A DNA stretch of 64,000 nucleotides from an uncultured Neomegalonema sp. (GTDB lineage Bacteria; Pseudomonadota; Alphaproteobacteria; Rhodobacterales; Rhodobacteraceae). The stretch's first letter is position 1. Every line of letters starts with the position of its first letter. A program made the position numbers and the translations under genes. Under the pieces are notes generated by a model that saw only the letters and a program-made list of their open reading frames with translations, was not told the origin of the DNA and made no database searches. Location of the stretch: positions 124,001-188,000 of the forward strand of contig CALLLP010000010.1 of NCBI GenBank assembly GCA_938008165.1, written 5' to 3'. This document shows, one piece after another, positions 47,791 through 57,381 of the stretch.

Positions 47791-48996
47791 ATGCCCCCCG
47801 TCCGATATCTAGACCGAACCACACCACCGCATATCACCACGCTGGTGCTGATGACTGCCGTGGCATCGATCTGTACGAACCTGTTCCTGCCTTCCCTGCC
47901 CGGTATGGCGGCGGAATTCGGCACTTCTTATGCGATCATGCAATTCGCCGTAACGGGGTATCTGGCCCTGACCGGCTTTGTACAGCTTCTCAGCGGGCCG
48001 ATTTCCGACCGATATGGGCGCAGGCCAGTGATGATCGTGGCGCTGATGGTCTTTATCCTCGCGGGGATCGGCGCGGCCCATGCGACCTCGCTGACCGGCT
48101 TTTTCCTGTGCCGCGCGTTTCAGGCATGCAGCGTCGTCGGCTTCGTCATCTCCCGCGCTGCGATCCGGGATATGGTGGGGCGAGAGCAGGCGGCAAGCAT
48201 GATCGGCTATGTCACCATGGGCATGGCCCTCGCGCCGATGATCGCGCCCACGGTGGGCGGGGCATTGGGTGATGCCTTCGGCTGGCGCTCGAATTTCCAT
48301 GCCCTTGCGCTGGCAGGGACGATTGCACTGGTGATCGTCTGGTTCGATCAAGGCGAGACAAACCGGCATCTGTCCGGCAGTTTTCGCGCGCAGGCCCGCG
48401 CATACCCTGCCCTCCTCCGCTCGCGGCGATTCTGGGGCTATGCGCTGACGATGATGTTCGCATCGGGTACGTTCTTTGCCTTTCTGGGCGGTGCGCCCTT
48501 TGTCGGGTCGGTCGTTTATGGTCTCAGCGCGACGGAAGTGGGGATGTATCTCGCGATTACGCCGATGGGCTATGCAACGGGTAACGGGCTGTCAGGGCGC
48601 TTTGCGGCGCGGATGGGTCTTTACCGGATGATGACCGTCGGGGCGCTGGTTACCTTATGCGTCATGTCGCTGACTCTGGTGACGGCGGCGGCGGGGATAG
48701 CGCATCCGCTGGGGTTCTTTGCCTTCACCTTCGCAATCGGGCTTGGGAATGGCATCATCCTGCCCTCGGCCAATGCCGGAATGCTGGATGTGCGCCCCGA
48801 TCTGGCCGGATCGGCGGCGGGGCTGGGCGGCGCGCTGATGACCTTTGGCGGGGCTGCCCTCTCGGCGCTGGCTTCCTTCACCCTGTCCGAAACATCGGGG
48901 ACGTATCCGCTGATCTACTGCATCCTCGGCTCATCGGCTCTGTGCCTCGCCTGCGTGCTCTACACGATCCGGGTCGAGAAGCGGGTGCGGGGATAA
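47791..48996 (+). CDS. Bcr/CflA-type MFS drug exporter
   Basis: This 401-residue MFS protein has twelve predicted helices and the loop motif GPISDRYGRRPVMIVAL of the 12-helix drug:proton antiporters. It starts at ATG 47791 after AGGAGAG. The pattern FLPSLPGMAAEFGTSYAIMQFAVTGYLA matches Bcr/CflA proteins (bicyclomycin or chloramphenicol export). The 3' end overlaps the convergent kinase-like gene by 66 bases. The real substrate is unknown. Confidence 0.87.
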   Translation: MPPVRYLDRTTPPHITTLVLMTAVASICTNLFLPSLPGMAAEFGTSYAIMQFAVTGYLALTGFVQLLSGPISDRYGRRPVMIVALMVFILAGIGAAHATSLTGFFLCRAFQACSVVGFVISRAAIRDMVGREQAASMIGYVTMGMALAPMIAPTVGGALGDAFGWRSNFHALALAGTIALVIVWFDQGETNRHLSGSFRAQARAYPALLRSRRFWGYALTMMFASGTFFAFLGGAPFVGSVVYGLSATEVGMYLAITPMGYATGNGLSGRFAARMGLYRMMTVGALVTLCVMSLTLVTAAAGIAHPLGFFAFTFAIGLGNGIILPSANAGMLDVRPDLAGSAAGLGGALMTFGGAALSALASFTLSETSGTYPLIYCILGSSALCLACVLYTIRVEKRVRG

Positions 48997-49488
48997 GGAG
49001 AGAAACGCCTCAAGCGCCGCCGGTGAGGAAAACCGATAGAGAATCCCGTTCGATGCGGCCATCTTGGCCATGTCGCAGCCCCGGTTTTTATGCCGATATG
49101 TCAGGACGAACCAAACGAATGACCAGTCAAAGCGCGCCGGGCACCCGGCCGCGACCTGCTCGCCGCCTTTACGCATCATCCCCCGCAGCGACCGGGTAAC
49201 GACGCGCCATACGCATAGCGCCGTCGGAAAATCGAGATGGATCACCACATCCGCAGCGGCAACCCGGATATCGAGCGTGCCGCTGTAATTGCCATCCAAG
49301 ATCCAGCGAGGTTGATCGGAAAATGCCTGCACTTTCTCGCGCCAGACATCGCTTGGCGGATGAACCCAGCCCGGCAACCAGTATTGTTGATCGAGATGGA
49401 TCAGCGGCAGGCCCACGATCTGCGCCAGCCTTTTGGCCATCGTCGATTTACCCGCGCCGGGACATCCGACGATAAGAATGCGATCCAT
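48931..49488 (-). CDS. P-loop nucleotide kinase-like protein (FlaR/topology-modulation type)
   Basis: The 185-residue product starts DRILIVGCPGAGKSTMAKRLA (Walker A) and continues LPLIHLDQQYWLPGWV and DGNYSGTLDIRVAAADVVIHLDFP. These match the small adenylate-kinase-like family often annotated as topology modulation protein FlaR. The phosphoryl acceptor is unknown. It is convergent with, and overlaps, the MFS gene. The overlap is antisense, so both genes can be real. Confidence 0.78.
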   Translation of the reverse strand: MDRILIVGCPGAGKSTMAKRLAQIVGLPLIHLDQQYWLPGWVHPPSDVWREKVQAFSDQPRWILDGNYSGTLDIRVAAADVVIHLDFPTALCVWRVVTRSLRGMMRKGGEQVAAGCPARFDWSFVWFVLTYRHKNRGCDMAKMAASNGILYRFSSPAALEAFLSLSPHPLLDPDRVEHAGEAQSR

Positions 49489-49515
49489 GTCAGTCCTTCG
49501 GGCCGAAATGCGGCC

Positions 49516-50736
49516 TTATCCTCCGGCAAACCCCGCATATCCCTTTGGGTCGAATGGTGCATCCGCCATTTCCAAATGCAGCAAATCGCCGTGATAGGGA
49601 TGCGCCCGCGCGACATCTTCGTTCAGCTCGACCCCAAGACCGGGGGCATCCGGCACGATGACGTATCCGTCTTCCCATTGCATCGGCGTCTTGAGAATAT
49701 CCGCATGGAACCCATCCCACCGCCCGATACTCTCTAAAATCAGGAAATTGGGCGAACACGCCCCGATCTGAACATTCGCGGCCCCGACCAGTGGTCCACA
49801 ATACAGATGCGGCGCGATCATCGCCGATGACGCCTCGGCCATGCCCGCGATCTTTTTCGCTTCCAAGAGACCCCCGACCCGGCCGAGATTCATTTGCAGG
49901 ATCGATGCGCCCCGCGCCTCCAGCAACCGCGCGAATTCTGCCTTGGTCGTCAGCCGTTCTCCCGCCGCGACGGGCACCGTGGTCGCGGCGGCGACTTGTG
50001 CCAATGCGCCGGGATTGTCGGGCGGGCATGGCTCCTCGAACCACAGCGGATCATAGGCTTCCAACCGCCGCGCCAGCCGGATCGCACCCGAAGCGGTGAA
50101 CTGCCCGTGGGTTCCAAACAAAAGATCAGCGCGAGTGCCCACCGCCGCGCGGATAGACCGGCAAAACGCCTCCGAGCGCTCCAAAGCCTCCAGATCGGGT
50201 TGCCGACCGTCATACACCGTGTAAGGCCCTGCCGGATCGAACTTGACCGCCGTAAAGCCCTGCGCCACCGCCTCCGCCGCGCGCTCGGCGGAGGCATCCG
50301 GGTCGCTGTAGAACGCCGCCGCATCCTCCTCCGGTTTTGGGTAGAGATAGGTATAGCTGCGAAGTCGCTGATGCACCCGCCCGCCCAGCAGCATATGCGC
50401 GGGCTTGTCGAGCGCCTTGCCCATAATGTCCCAGCAAGCCATTTCCAGACCCGAAATCACCCCCATCATCGACAGGTCGGGCCGGTGCGAGAACCCCGCC
50501 CCGTATCCGCGATGCCAGAGCGCCTCGATCCCGAAGGGGTCTGCCCCTTCCACAAAACGCGCGAAGACATCCGCCACCATCGCTTCGATGACCTTTGGCC
50601 CGAAAGTGGCGGCATAGACTTCGCCATAACCGACGATCCCACAGGCGGTGGTCAGCTTCACAAAGATAAAATACCGCCCCCCAAAGCCCGGTGGGGGATT
50701 TGCGACCACGAAGGTCTCAAGCGATATAATTTTCAT
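49516..50736 (-). CDS. Enolase-superfamily sugar-acid enzyme (mandelate racemase/galactarolactone cycloisomerase-like)
   Basis: This 406-residue enzyme has an N-terminal capping domain and a barrel with LWFEEPCPPDN and VPVAAGERLTT as metal-ligand Glu regions. VKFDP lies at the general-base lysine strand, and the MIAPHLYCGP His is the usual C-terminal base. The segment LLFGTHGQFTASGAIRLARRLEAYD resembles galactarolactone cycloisomerase and related sugar-acid dehydratases. The ATG at 50736 follows GGAGG; a GTG six bases upstream is also open. Substrate assignment needs experiment. Confidence 0.85.
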   Translation of the reverse strand: MKIISLETFVVANPPPGFGGRYFIFVKLTTACGIVGYGEVYAATFGPKVIEAMVADVFARFVEGADPFGIEALWHRGYGAGFSHRPDLSMMGVISGLEMACWDIMGKALDKPAHMLLGGRVHQRLRSYTYLYPKPEEDAAAFYSDPDASAERAAEAVAQGFTAVKFDPAGPYTVYDGRQPDLEALERSEAFCRSIRAAVGTRADLLFGTHGQFTASGAIRLARRLEAYDPLWFEEPCPPDNPGALAQVAAATTVPVAAGERLTTKAEFARLLEARGASILQMNLGRVGGLLEAKKIAGMAEASSAMIAPHLYCGPLVGAANVQIGACSPNFLILESIGRWDGFHADILKTPMQWEDGYVIVPDAPGLGVELNEDVARAHPYHGDLLHLEMADAPFDPKGYAGFAGG

Positions 50737-50934
50737 GGCCACGCCTCCGATGGGATCTGTATCGCGCCAAAGTAGCGACGCGACAAAACGTCGGCAATCT
50801 ACGATGGAATTGTCTAAAATTTACAATGAAGACTGAACCAAAAGCGACGGAAATCGTTTGGTCTTTACGTATAATTCGACACTAGAGCCTATACTCAATT
50901 CTTGCTCGCTTTGCATAAGGCGGGAACCGACACA

Positions 50935-51357
50935 ATGATAAAAACGGACCCTTCCGCAAACCCACGACCGGAAGCGATCCCAGCAGGCGGAGCCACGATA
51001 ATGACCCATACTCGTTTTCTTCCAGAACGGTTCGATCAAGAAACCGCTGCCGAATGGGTCGCCAGTTGCGCCACGACCGCAGGGTGGAGCAAAGCGGAAG
51101 CGGGGCGTCTCGCCTCCTGCGTGACCGAAAGCGCCTGCTCGGTATCTGGCCGAGCCTATCGCATGAACGCAAACGGGCCGGTTTTCGTCACGCTTGATCT
51201 GGATGCCGATGCCGCCACCCTCGAACTTCACCATGAGGGCGCCGTGGGCGACAAACCCTGCGACTGCGCGGCATCGCAGGTGGCGAGCGAGCGCGTCTCG
51301 ACCAACTGGACCGATGCGCAATTGCGGACTCATCGCTTGAAAATCGCTCGTCACTGA
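50935..51357 (+). CDS. Small protein with possible degenerate HATPase-like (anti-sigma) fold
   Basis: The 140-residue frame from ATG 50935 (or 107 residues from ATG 51001, which has the better GGCGGAG ribosome-binding site) contains GRLASCVTESACSVSGRAYRMNANGP followed by VFVTLDLDADAATLELHHEG. The spacing resembles the N-box and following strands of RsbW/SpoIIAB-type kinases, but the usual Asn is Ser and the His before the AY is Arg, so catalysis would be lost. No neighbouring anti-anti-sigma or sigma gene is present. The family call is weak; the frame itself is credible. Confidence 0.45.
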   Translation: MIKTDPSANPRPEAIPAGGATIMTHTRFLPERFDQETAAEWVASCATTAGWSKAEAGRLASCVTESACSVSGRAYRMNANGPVFVTLDLDADAATLELHHEGAVGDKPCDCAASQVASERVSTNWTDAQLRTHRLKIARH

Positions 51358-51446
51358 ACTGCGCAGAGCCTTTTTTACAAGGCCGATTGTGCCGTAGCGG
51401 GCAGTCCGGGGGGACCATCCGCTCCACGCCCGATCCGGATCGTCCA

Positions 51447-52196
51447 TTATTGGAAAGCGGCCTGGGTCGGGCGGGGGGTAGCGGCGCGCCGTCGCGACTT
51501 GCGGTAGATATCCCACCAATGCCAGAAGATGATGCCCAGCCCCACGATGCAGGGTGTGGCCCAGAGTATCGGCGACAGAGCCAGCTCCGGCGCGATCCGA
51601 ACGGCACCGAAGGCGAAGAATGCCGTATAGACCGAAATGCCCGCCCCAACCAACCCTTTCAGGTGCTGGCGCAGCCATGCATCGCGATCCGGCGCGCGGT
51701 GAAGGATGAACCACAGATTTGTGCCAACGGTCGCAAAGCCGATCGATGAAATTCCGATCATCAGCGGCTGAACCTGCGCGATCCCTTCCAGCAGGCATTT
51801 CATCGTTGCGACGAATAAGAGCGCCTGCAAACCCAGATTGCGCCAGTCGCGGTTGGCTGCGTGGTCGCGCTTATTGCGAACGCAGCACAGGCCATACCAT
51901 GACAAATTGATGGTCAGGATCGCAAGATAGAGCATCATCCAGCCAAAAATCGCTGCAATGAACTCGGCTGTGAAATCCATATGCGGATGCGTTCCGACCG
52001 GATCGATCAGGGTCGTACCGCTGATTCCGATGGCCAGCGTTCCGACCGTCAACATCCCGTAAGCGAAGACCTGCCCCCACCGGCGATGCCGACCACCGCC
52101 TTTGCGGCCAAGGACCGGCACCCAGAATGCGAGCAGGCCGACCGACCCGATTACGATATGCGCGACGATGAACGCCGAATGAAGCGTGTACACCAT
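51447..52196 (-). CDS. DUF2306-like multi-pass membrane protein
   Basis: The 249-residue protein has seven predicted helices. Helix-start segments include VYTLHSAFIVAHIVIGSVGLLAFWVPVLGRKGGGRHRRWGQVF and a C-terminal WATPCIVGLGIIFWHWWDIYRKSRRR. Conserved His residues in the first helices hint at a haem-like or metal site, seen in DUF2306 proteins. It is divergent from the P450 gene, and the 78-base gap has a dyad-rich operator-like sequence. The function is unknown. Confidence 0.75.
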   Translation of the reverse strand: MVYTLHSAFIVAHIVIGSVGLLAFWVPVLGRKGGGRHRRWGQVFAYGMLTVGTLAIGISGTTLIDPVGTHPHMDFTAEFIAAIFGWMMLYLAILTINLSWYGLCCVRNKRDHAANRDWRNLGLQALLFVATMKCLLEGIAQVQPLMIGISSIGFATVGTNLWFILHRAPDRDAWLRQHLKGLVGAGISVYTAFFAFGAVRIAPELALSPILWATPCIVGLGIIFWHWWDIYRKSRRRAATPRPTQAAFQ

Positions 52197-52239
52197 GGTG
52201 ACGTTTCCCTTGAGGTCCTTCCCGGCACCGTTTAACCAA

Positions 52240-52268
52240 GTGTCAACCTAAACTAACACCAGTGTCAA
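52240..52268. promoter_or_regulatory. GTGTCA/TAACAC half-site array in the divergent DUF2306-P450 promoter region
   Basis: GTGTCA occurs at 52241-52246 and 52262-52267, and TAACAC at 52254-52259. The last two form an imperfect palindrome (TAACAC-CA-GTGTCA), and the first two an N7-spaced one. Such arrangements usually bind dimeric TetR- or MerR-type regulators. The divergent gap is otherwise only 78 bases. Confidence 0.4.
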
Positions 52269-52274
52269 TCAAAC

Positions 52275-53648
52275 ATGACGCAAACGTCCTATATACCGCC
52301 GCGCCCCGTGCCCCTGCCGACCACATTGTCGCTGTTGCGGGTGATGTGGGAAGGGGATGGAAACCTGCTCAGTCTGCTGCCGCGCGATGCCTATACGACC
52401 GATATTGGCTGGCTCGGCTGGTCGCGGCGGTCGATTTTGATCGTCAACGATCCGGCGCAGGTCAGGCATATTCTCGCCGACCCGGACGGTATCTTTCCGA
52501 AAAACGATCTGATGACCGGGGCGGTCGAGCCGCTGATCGGCGAGTCGATCTTCGTGTCTTCCGGCGAAACATGGCGCAGGCAACGGCGCATGGTGGCCCC
52601 GGCCTTCAGCAACCTGCAACTCTCCCGCGCCTTTGCCGCCATGGACGCCGCCATCGACGCGCGCGAGGACGCGTTGGATCGCTCCGCTGTCGAGGGTGAG
52701 GCGGTGTCGGTCGATCTGACGATGAGCTGGCTGACGGCGGATGTCATCTGCCGCACGGTGTTTTCGGCACCGCTCGCGCCGGGGGTGGCGCAGGATGTCT
52801 ATGAGGATTTCAAGATCTTCGAGCGCTCCGCCGCCCATGTGGAACTCAAACGCCTGATCCTCGCCCCGGCTTTCGAGGAAATTCCGCAACATGAGCGCGT
52901 CCTTACCGCTTGTGCGCGTATCCGACAGCATCTGGGCACGATGGTAGACCCACATCTGAAAGACGATGCGGATTTTGACGACATCGCCTCGGCGGTGGTC
53001 GCGGCGCGTGACCCGCAGACGGGCGAGCGTTTTACCCGTGAGGAACTGATCGACCAACTGGGGGTCTTCTTTCTCGCAGGGCATGAAACCTCGGCCAGTG
53101 CACTGACATGGGCGTTTTACATCGCCGCGACACAGCCCGATATTCTGGGCCGGATACGCGGTGAAATCACGGAAATCTGCGGGGATGGACCGGTCGCCTT
53201 CGATCACATGCCCAAATTGATCTATCTGCGCAATTTCTTCAAAGAGGTGCTGCGCCTCTATCCCCCGATCACCTTTATTCCGCGTGTGGCACTGAAGGAT
53301 TGCGAAATCGGGGGGCGCAGGGTCAAGCGGGGGGCGATGATCATGGTCACGCCCTGGACCCTGCAACGACACAGGAAGTTGTGGAAAAACGCCGAAACCT
53401 TCGATCCTGATCGCTGGATGCCGGAGCGCGCCGACGATATCCCCAAGGATGCGTATATCCCCTTCGGTCTCGGCCCGCGCATCTGTGTCGGGGCGGCCTT
53501 TGCCAGCGTCGAGGCAGCGTTGATCCTCGCGCGTTTGCTGCGCCGCTACGATTTCACGGTGACCGGAACGGCAAAGATCCGCCCCGTCGCCCGCCTCACG
53601 ACCCGGCCACAAGACCCGATCCATGCGACGCTGACCCGGCGAGCGTAA
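52275..53648 (+). CDS. Cytochrome P450
   Basis: The 457-residue haem monooxygenase has the I-helix AGHETSASALTWAF, the K-helix ExxR in KEVLRLYPP and the haem-binding loop FGLGPRICVGAAFA with Cys404 as the thiolate ligand. No signal or N-terminal helix is seen, so it is soluble, like most bacterial P450s. The redox partners are unknown; the only ferredoxin visible is about 9 kb away. It lies divergent from the DUF2306 gene and about 60 bases upstream of the CorA/ZntB-like gene. Confidence 0.92.
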   Translation: MTQTSYIPPRPVPLPTTLSLLRVMWEGDGNLLSLLPRDAYTTDIGWLGWSRRSILIVNDPAQVRHILADPDGIFPKNDLMTGAVEPLIGESIFVSSGETWRRQRRMVAPAFSNLQLSRAFAAMDAAIDAREDALDRSAVEGEAVSVDLTMSWLTADVICRTVFSAPLAPGVAQDVYEDFKIFERSAAHVELKRLILAPAFEEIPQHERVLTACARIRQHLGTMVDPHLKDDADFDDIASAVVAARDPQTGERFTREELIDQLGVFFLAGHETSASALTWAFYIAATQPDILGRIRGEITEICGDGPVAFDHMPKLIYLRNFFKEVLRLYPPITFIPRVALKDCEIGGRRVKRGAMIMVTPWTLQRHRKLWKNAETFDPDRWMPERADDIPKDAYIPFGLGPRICVGAAFASVEAALILARLLRRYDFTVTGTAKIRPVARLTTRPQDPIHATLTRRA

Positions 53649-53710
53649 GCACTGTTTGCCCCATGCCCTCGCGTCCCCTATGCAACGGGAACGGAGGGGA
53701 GTGAGGCATT

Positions 53711-54691
53711 ATGGAAATCGAGAATGACGGCCTGTTGGGTGCGTGGCTCGTGGATGCGGATGGGCGGGCCGAAAGTATCGGCTGGTCCCACCTCAATCAG
53801 CCGGTCGAGCAGGGAGCATGGCGGTGGCTGCACTTTCATCGCGATGGCCCCGGCGCACAAAGCTGGCTGCTCGACGGCGATATCCCACCGAACCAGATCG
53901 CATGGGCCTTGATGGCCGATGACACGCGCCCCCGCTATACCGAAATCGATGGCACCGGCCTGCTCTTTCTGCGCGGCGTAAACCTGAACGAAGGCGCGGA
54001 ACCGGAGGATATGATCTCGCTGCGCCTCTCCATCGATCCGCATACGGTCATCACCGTGGGATTGCGGCGGCTGCGCACGATCGACAGCCTGATGGAAGAT
54101 TTCGCCCATGGGGATGTTCCCGCCACCCCCGGATTGCTGGTCGAGCGGATCATCTGCGCCCTGCGTCAGAGGGCAGAGCCGGTGGTGGACGAACTGGAAG
54201 AAATCATCACACAGCATGAACTCAACGCCCTGCGCGACACCGGCGCCCCCAATGTCGAGACCCGCAATGCCTTTACCGATGCCCGGCAGGATGCGGTTAT
54301 CCTGCGCCGGTATATGGTGCCCCAAGCCGAGGCGATCCGTACGATATTGCGTAAATCCCCCCGATGGCTGCATGCACGCGATATTCTCGAAGAAGAAGCC
54401 GCCGCCCATGACCGCATCGTCGAAGATCTCGACAGCGTGCGAGAGCGCGCCGCCGTCCTGCGCGACGAAATGGGAACGCGGTTGGCCGAGCGGATGAACG
54501 AAATCATGCTCGCCCTATCGATCGTTTCGGTCGTTTTCCTGCCCATCACCTTCGTCACCGGCCTGTTCGGGATGAATGTCGCCGGTCTGCCACTGGCCGA
54601 TGTACCATGGGGATTCTGGGTCGTCTGCGGCTTTATGATGCTATGCACGGGGATCACGGCGTTCATGCTGTGGCGGATGCTCCGGCGATAG
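53711..54691 (+). CDS. zntB: CorA-family metal transporter (ZntB-like)
   Basis: The 326-residue protein has a large soluble domain and two C-terminal helices with the signature FGMNVAGLPLADVPWGFW between them (GMN motif of CorA proteins). The GMN.AGLP variant is typical of ZntB rather than CorA. It transports zinc or similar divalent metals. The N-terminal domain includes RGVNLNEGAEPEDMISLRLSID. A strict zinc role is a family inference. Confidence 0.88.
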   Translation: MEIENDGLLGAWLVDADGRAESIGWSHLNQPVEQGAWRWLHFHRDGPGAQSWLLDGDIPPNQIAWALMADDTRPRYTEIDGTGLLFLRGVNLNEGAEPEDMISLRLSIDPHTVITVGLRRLRTIDSLMEDFAHGDVPATPGLLVERIICALRQRAEPVVDELEEIITQHELNALRDTGAPNVETRNAFTDARQDAVILRRYMVPQAEAIRTILRKSPRWLHARDILEEEAAAHDRIVEDLDSVRERAAVLRDEMGTRLAERMNEIMLALSIVSVVFLPITFVTGLFGMNVAGLPLADVPWGFWVVCGFMMLCTGITAFMLWRMLRR

Positions 54692-54874
54692 TATCGCGGC
54701 CTGAAATGCCGATTTTCGGGCCATGTCTCATCATCCCGCTTGGATGAGTGGCCGGAAGAGTGCTGAACAGCCACAAAGACCGTTTCCGGGATGCAACGGT
54801 GTTGTATGGTTGCGCTGCAACATTACATCGTGCATATGCCGCATAACCCTCTTTCCAATTCGGACATCGGTATT

Positions 54875-56698
54875 ATGGATATTCGCAACATCGCGATCAT
54901 CGCGCATGTCGACCACGGCAAGACCACGCTGGTCGATGAACTGCTCAAGCAGTCAGGCGCATTTCGCGCGAACCAATCCGTTGCCGAGCGGGCGATGGAT
55001 TCAAATGACATCGAGCGCGAACGCGGGATCACCATCCTCGCCAAATGCACCTCCGTCGAGTGGAAAGATGCGCGGGTCAATATTGTCGATACCCCCGGCC
55101 ATGCCGATTTCGGTGGCGAGGTCGAGCGTATCCTGTCGATGGTCGATGGAGTCGTCCTGCTGGTCGATGCCGCCGAGGGGCCGATGCCCCAGACGAAATT
55201 TGTGACCGCGAAGGCGCTGGCACTGGGCCTGAACCCCATCGTCGTGCTCAACAAAGTCGACAAGCCCGATGCCGAACCCGACCGCGCGCTGGATGAAGTG
55301 TTCGATCTGTTCGCCAATCTCGATGCGAACGAGAAACAACTCGATTTCCCCGTTCTCTATGCGTCAGGGCGCAGCGGTTGGGCCGATACCGAGCTGGACG
55401 GCCCGCGCAACAGCCTCGATCCGCTGTTCGATCTGGTGCTTGAGCATGTGCCCGCTCCGAGCGTTCTGGCGAATAAAGACAAGCCGTTCCGTATGCTCGC
55501 CACAACGCTGGAAGCAGACCCCTTCTTGGGGCGGATTCTGACGGGACGGGTGGAGGATGGCACGCTCAAGCCCAATACCTCGATCAAGGGCCTGTCCCGC
55601 GATGGCAAGGAAGTCGAGCGCTTTCGTGTCTCAAAGATTCTCGCCTTCCGGGGTCTGGCGCGCCAGCCCGTGGATGAAGCGGTCGCGGGCGACATCGTGG
55701 CCCTTGCCGGTATGGCGAAAACCACCGTCGCCGATACCCTGTGCGACGCCGCCGTGACCGAACCGATCGAGGCGCAACCCATTGACCCGCCGACCATCTC
55801 CGTCACCTTCAGCATCAATGACAGCCCCTATGCAGGCCGCGATGGTGATAAGGTGCAATCGCGCGTGATCCGCGAGCGCCTGATGCGCGAAGCGGAATCC
55901 AATGTCGCGATCAGGATCGCCGATACCCCCGATGGGGATGCTTTCGAAGTATCGGGCCGGGGCGAATTGCAGATCGGTGTTCTGGTCGAGAATATGCGCC
56001 GCGAGGGGTTTGAGCTTTCGGTCTCGCGCCCCCGTGTCGTCTATCGCGATATCGATGGGCAGCGTAATGAGCCTATCGAAGAAGTAACCGTCGATGTGGA
56101 TGACGAATATTCCGGCGTCGTGGTCGAAAAGCTGGCCGAACGCAAGGGCGAGCTGGTCGAGATGCGTTCCTCGAATGCGGGCAAGACCCGCATCGTCGCG
56201 CATGTCCCCTCACGCGGCTTGATCGGCTATCACGGTGAATTCCTGACCGATACACGCGGCACCGGCACGTTGAACCGCATTTTCCACGACTGGGCGCCCT
56301 TCAAGGGCAAGATCCAAGGGCGCCGTACCGGCGTTTTGATCTCGATGGAGACGGGGACGGCGGTGACCTATGCCATCTTCAACCTCGAAGACCGGGGCAA
56401 GTTCTTCATCAGCGGCGGAGAGATGGTCTATGAGGGCATGATTCTCGGCGAACATAACCGCGATAACGATCTGGAAGTGAACCCACTCAAGGGCAAGAAG
56501 CTGACCAATGTGCGCGCCTCCGGCAAGGATGAAGCCGTCGTTCTGACCACGCCTGTTCGCCTCAGCCTTGAACAGGCGATCGCCTATATCGCCGATGACG
56601 AATTGGTTGAAGTGACCCCCAATCATATCCGGTTGCGCAAACGTCATCTTGACCCGCATGAGCGCAAGCGGCAATCGCGCGCGGTTGCATCCGCATAA
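54875..56698 (+). CDS. typA: Ribosome-binding GTPase TypA/BipA
   Basis: This 607-residue translational GTPase has G1 [13 protein letters not shown]2 [11 protein letters not shown]3 [16 protein letters not shown] and G4 [14 protein letters not shown], then the BipA C-terminal domain ([18 protein letters not shown]...[17 protein letters not shown]). The ATG at 54875 gives the standard MDIRNIAII start; longer frames are open but unneeded. It acts on ribosome assembly and stress adaptation. About 230 bases separate it from the next gene. Confidence 0.96.
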   Translation: MDIRNIAIIAHVDHGKTTLVDELLKQSGAFRANQSVAERAMDSNDIERERGITILAKCTSVEWKDARVNIVDTPGHADFGGEVERILSMVDGVVLLVDAAEGPMPQTKFVTAKALALGLNPIVVLNKVDKPDAEPDRALDEVFDLFANLDANEKQLDFPVLYASGRSGWADTELDGPRNSLDPLFDLVLEHVPAPSVLANKDKPFRMLATTLEADPFLGRILTGRVEDGTLKPNTSIKGLSRDGKEVERFRVSKILAFRGLARQPVDEAVAGDIVALAGMAKTTVADTLCDAAVTEPIEAQPIDPPTISVTFSINDSPYAGRDGDKVQSRVIRERLMREAESNVAIRIADTPDGDAFEVSGRGELQIGVLVENMRREGFELSVSRPRVVYRDIDGQRNEPIEEVTVDVDDEYSGVVVEKLAERKGELVEMRSSNAGKTRIVAHVPSRGLIGYHGEFLTDTRGTGTLNRIFHDWAPFKGKIQGRRTGVLISMETGTAVTYAIFNLEDRGKFFISGGEMVYEGMILGEHNRDNDLEVNPLKGKKLTNVRASGKDEAVVLTTPVRLSLEQAIAYIADDELVEVTPNHIRLRKRHLDPHERKRQSRAVASA

Positions 56699-56885
56699 TG
56701 CGGTTCGCCTTGGATCGAGTCGCAATTTGCGAACGAAAAAACGAGAATTAGAGTTTCAGTTCGTCGAATCGCCCTGCCGGACTGAAATTTTAAATACCGC
56801 AAGTGACTGAATTTAAATCACTCTCACCCACTAAAACGAATTGGATGATAATCCGTAAAACTATGGCATCGCCCTTGCTACCTAA

Positions 56886-56911
56886 CGTTTACGTCAAATT
56901 TGACGCGTAAC
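56886..56911. promoter_or_regulatory. Palindromic operator-like site upstream of the XRE regulator
   Basis: CGTCAAATTTGACG (56892-56905) is a perfect 14-base palindrome, flanked by CGTT on one side and AACG on the other. It lies about 27 bases before the XRE start codon and would overlap a promoter. It is the natural candidate for autoregulation by the downstream HTH protein. Confidence 0.5.
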
Positions 56912-56931
56912 GAAAAAGAAAAGGGTGCGAC

Positions 56932-57342
56932 ATGAAACACCATGTAGATGTGCACGTCGGTCAACGTATTCGTCGCCGTCGCTGGATGCTGGGCATCACC
57001 CAGCAACAGCTTGGCGATGCGGTCGGGATTAAGTTTCAGCAGATTCAGAAATACGAAACAGGCATGAACCGCGTCTCCGCAAGCAGGCTGTATGACATTG
57101 CCACCGCGCTTGATGTTCCTGTCGCCTTTTTCTTCGATGGCGTCAGTGATGACGGCACGACCGAGACGGTGGCCGATATCGACGAGGCAGCGGCGAATTG
57201 CAGCGCAACCAATGCTCCTTCGACGGATCTGTTTTCCGAAAAAGAAACCCTTGAGCTGATCCGATGCTACTATCAGATGCCTGAGGAACCCCGTCGGCGT
57301 CTGTTCGAGCTTACACGCTCTCTTTCGCGCGCGGCGGCATGA
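56932..57342 (+). CDS. XRE-family helix-turn-helix regulator
   Basis: The 136-residue protein has an N-terminal XRE domain (IRRRRWMLGITQQQLGDAVGIKFQQIQKYETGMNRVSASRLYDIATALDVPVAFFF). The remaining 60 residues are acidic with a final helical RLFELTRSL segment. Homologues are widespread in alphaproteobacteria as small stress or cell-cycle-linked regulators. The upstream palindrome suggests autorepression. hisN begins 40 bases downstream but could be separately expressed. Confidence 0.9.
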   Translation: MKHHVDVHVGQRIRRRRWMLGITQQQLGDAVGIKFQQIQKYETGMNRVSASRLYDIATALDVPVAFFFDGVSDDGTTETVADIDEAAANCSATNAPSTDLFSEKETLELIRCYYQMPEEPRRRLFELTRSLSRAAA

Positions 57343-57381
57343 TGCCATAATCCGGTGAATCGGATAAAAGCGTGAGATACG

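Noticed and set aside
48931-49488. Overlap of the kinase-like gene with the MFS gene taken as a mis-call
   Set aside because: Each frame carries its own strong family motifs; a 66-base convergent overlap is tolerable.
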